Assembly: GCA_016871805.1 (NCBI GenBank)
Contig: VHCG01000039.1
Coordinates: forward strand, 1-36,442
Reading direction: 5' to 3'
DNA from: Verrucomicrobiota bacterium
GTDB taxonomy: Bacteria; Verrucomicrobiota; Verrucomicrobiia; Limisphaerales; UBA9464
DNA: 36,442 bases
Below, in pieces: positions 36,001-36,442 of the stretch (the stretch's first letter is position 1; every line of letters starts with the position of its first letter). Under the pieces are notes generated by a model that searched no databases, was not told the DNA's origin, and saw only the letters and a list, made by a program, of their open reading frames with translations. Position numbers and translations under genes: made by a program.

Positions 36001-36442
36001 GGCGAGGGTGATCTCACCGGTTATGTCGAGGGCCGCGGAGGTTCCGACGCCGACGTAGCCATTGGCACCGTCGAGATCGAGGGCCTTGTTGTCGCCACCG
36101 AATCCCGCGTAGCCCGGACCGGCCTGACCGGTCACTCCACCCCATTCCACGAGACCATCCGCCTCGGCCCCGGCGCTGCCGGAGTTCTTGACGGTCGGAA
36201 GCGTGGCAGGATCGGGAGGCGTGACCGCCGCGTCATCCAGCGGCCAGTATCCGGTCGGATTGTCGGACAGGATGAGGGTCTTGTAGCCCGCGGGATTGGA
36301 GGTCGCCGCAGTGTAGTGGGCCTTCACCTGTTCGGCGCTCAGCCCATAGGAATAGTGGGCCACCTCGTCGACCCAGCCATCAAAGCCACGGTTGCCGGAA
36401 ACACCACCGGCCGAGATGACCGGATAGTCGGTGATCGACCCC
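33010..36442 (-). CDS. LamG/Ig-like multidomain surface protein, C-terminal 1143 residues
   Basis: The frame is open through the right edge, where it already reads as a LamG end (GFDGWVDEVAHYSYGLSAEQV), so the N-terminus is outside the window. Visible domains in order are the end of one LamG/concanavalin A-like domain, then a full LamG (GYWPLDD, NGYVGVGTSAALDITGEITL, GGIDEPAIWNRALTSAEI). Two Ig-like domains follow (YAWSVDGKPL; YQWQLNGVNI and ASYTCVASNEAG), then a second LamG (MAYWRLNETAG, GLIDEVAIYNTALTDEAI), another Ig-like domain (YQWQKNGVDIAGAT, NYTVKVYNGAG) and a third LamG (HLPFDGSLIDSTG, NIDDLGVWRRALTPLEVG). The protein ends with a short module, GGILQESATLAGPYGEIP to AKFYRVQQ, like that ending two other proteins here. 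LamG and Ig modules bind glycans or proteins, so an adhesion or polymer-binding role is inferred. A strong terminator follows. Confidence 0.92.
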   Translation of the reverse strand, partial: GSITDYPVISAGGVSGNRGFDGWVDEVAHYSYGLSAEQVKAHYTAATSNPAGYKTLILSDNPTGYWPLDDAAVTPPDPATLPTVKNSGSAGAEADGLVEWGGVTGQAGPGYAGFGGDNKALDLDGANGYVGVGTSAALDITGEITLAAWVKPTAKNFFRNIIARGWDDKNAEVFLRLSRGDANAGYGNTNNYEIGVTDGANYYDSVLVPMPQGDLGNWVFLAGTYGIGKWTLFRNGQEIGSLESSNGPVITENGWVIGAQADAVTGGAYEVVGGLSTYFQGGIDEPAIWNRALTSAEILQLYLAAKVSPVITKSISSPTGFLGATWPTLYKGDSITLNVVADGNEPLSYAWSVDGKPLSETGPSLKLTDLQAGTPTYSVTVTNPNGSVTDSVKLDIQVAKPIVTKQPVSVARFDGGSFTLSVETGGTKPQTYQWQLNGVNIDGATTTTFTTTATVANNGASYTCVASNEAGSAPSAAAVLTVIAAPKQYPAAVIASSPMAYWRLNETAGTTAYDYAGYNNGVYSKVTLDQEGYSQLDGDRAVLFSGENSYVGQLSGTAINFQGTNVSFTIECWAKGPEGLPDETSLVAKGTGADGTTANEQFALDIVNGKYRLMTRGNNNSIYAAEAEVGPNGTWQHVVGVYDQTVPEAPQIRIYVDGQLSGSGAGRPAENGGLRASSSPVSIGSKRLGNAPAYAGTFNGLIDEVAIYNTALTDEAILAHYASIYGNNTAPKISIQPTSITNYATLNATLSVNAYGSIPLAYQWQKNGVDIAGATSARYTITGLTPADAANYTVKVYNGAGAVTSDTARILVLQAPSTPPNIPGLVLHLPFDGSLIDSTGRGNNGTAIRQTTTSSNITVPGFLDGKIGLSLDYKSDFGEPTPTPGETTTTNTTYVTLGVRPDLQFGSNVNFTVAFWIKLPQDYIGGDLPFFCTAKNANFNPGISLAPAYGYGNGSGSEPDPAPVNYGGWAVTLFDLDNEGAGYYGEVSCINDGSWHHLAYVFDRKSQVAVYLDGSLAKGFKQSGTSTAAAQNVDTGLPATIGQDPTGLYPETGSGNIDDLGVWRRALTPLEVGAIFTAGMNRVSFVGTAVDPTITINGSVITYDGGILQESATLAGPYGEIPGAASPYTVPADTGAKFYRVQQ

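Overview
The window is GC-rich, gene-dense bacterial DNA that most resembles a member of the Verrucomicrobiota (PVC superphylum). This rests on the very large secreted proteins built from LamG, Ig-like and cadherin-like domains, a shared C-terminal module of the form 'DL-x-SW ... RFxR' on three secreted proteins, a tiny Lys/Arg-rich protein of a kind I associate with this group, and start codons that mostly lack a Shine-Dalgarno sequence. No rRNA, tRNA, CRISPR array, insertion sequence or phage gene was seen.

Left part (1-4.1 kb): the C-terminal part of a formylglycine-generating-enzyme/SUMF1-type protein and a small sulfite-oxidase-like molybdopterin protein (both +). Convergent to them is a two-gene unit (-) of a SecD P1-head-like exported protein and an M23 peptidase, joined by an ATGA overlap. 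Divergent from that unit are a 36-residue basic protein with its own intrinsic terminator and a TIM-barrel sugar isomerase/epimerase-like gene (+).

Centre (4.2-13.8 kb): a 1222-residue hybrid sensor histidine kinase overlaps by ATGA a complete HrpA-type DEAH RNA helicase. On the minus strand follow a HAD phosphatase-like protein whose nucleophile aspartate is replaced by glutamate, and a secreted protein with a concanavalin A-like half and a Cache-like half.

The most unusual region (14.3-28.9 kb) is a tightly packed minus-strand operon of three giant exported proteins, in transcription order 1796, 1149 and 1929 residues. They are separated by 1 base and then a 4-base overlap. The first has a long amphipathic helical stretch between beta-rich, Cys-containing parts. 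The second is fibronectin III-like. The third carries an FG-GAP-like start, Ca-binding Asp-rich loops, three cadherin-like/He_PIG domains, four 81-residue repeats and the C-terminal module. I do not recognise this set as a described system.

Right part (29.2-36.4 kb): a Cys-rich lipoprotein and an SMP-30/gluconolactonase-like enzyme (+). Then come (-) a Tat-exported sterol-oxidase-like flavoprotein interrupted by a single-base frameshift, an intergenic region with an 80%-identical 71-bp direct repeat and hairpins, and the C-terminal 1143 residues of a LamG/Ig surface protein that runs off the window.
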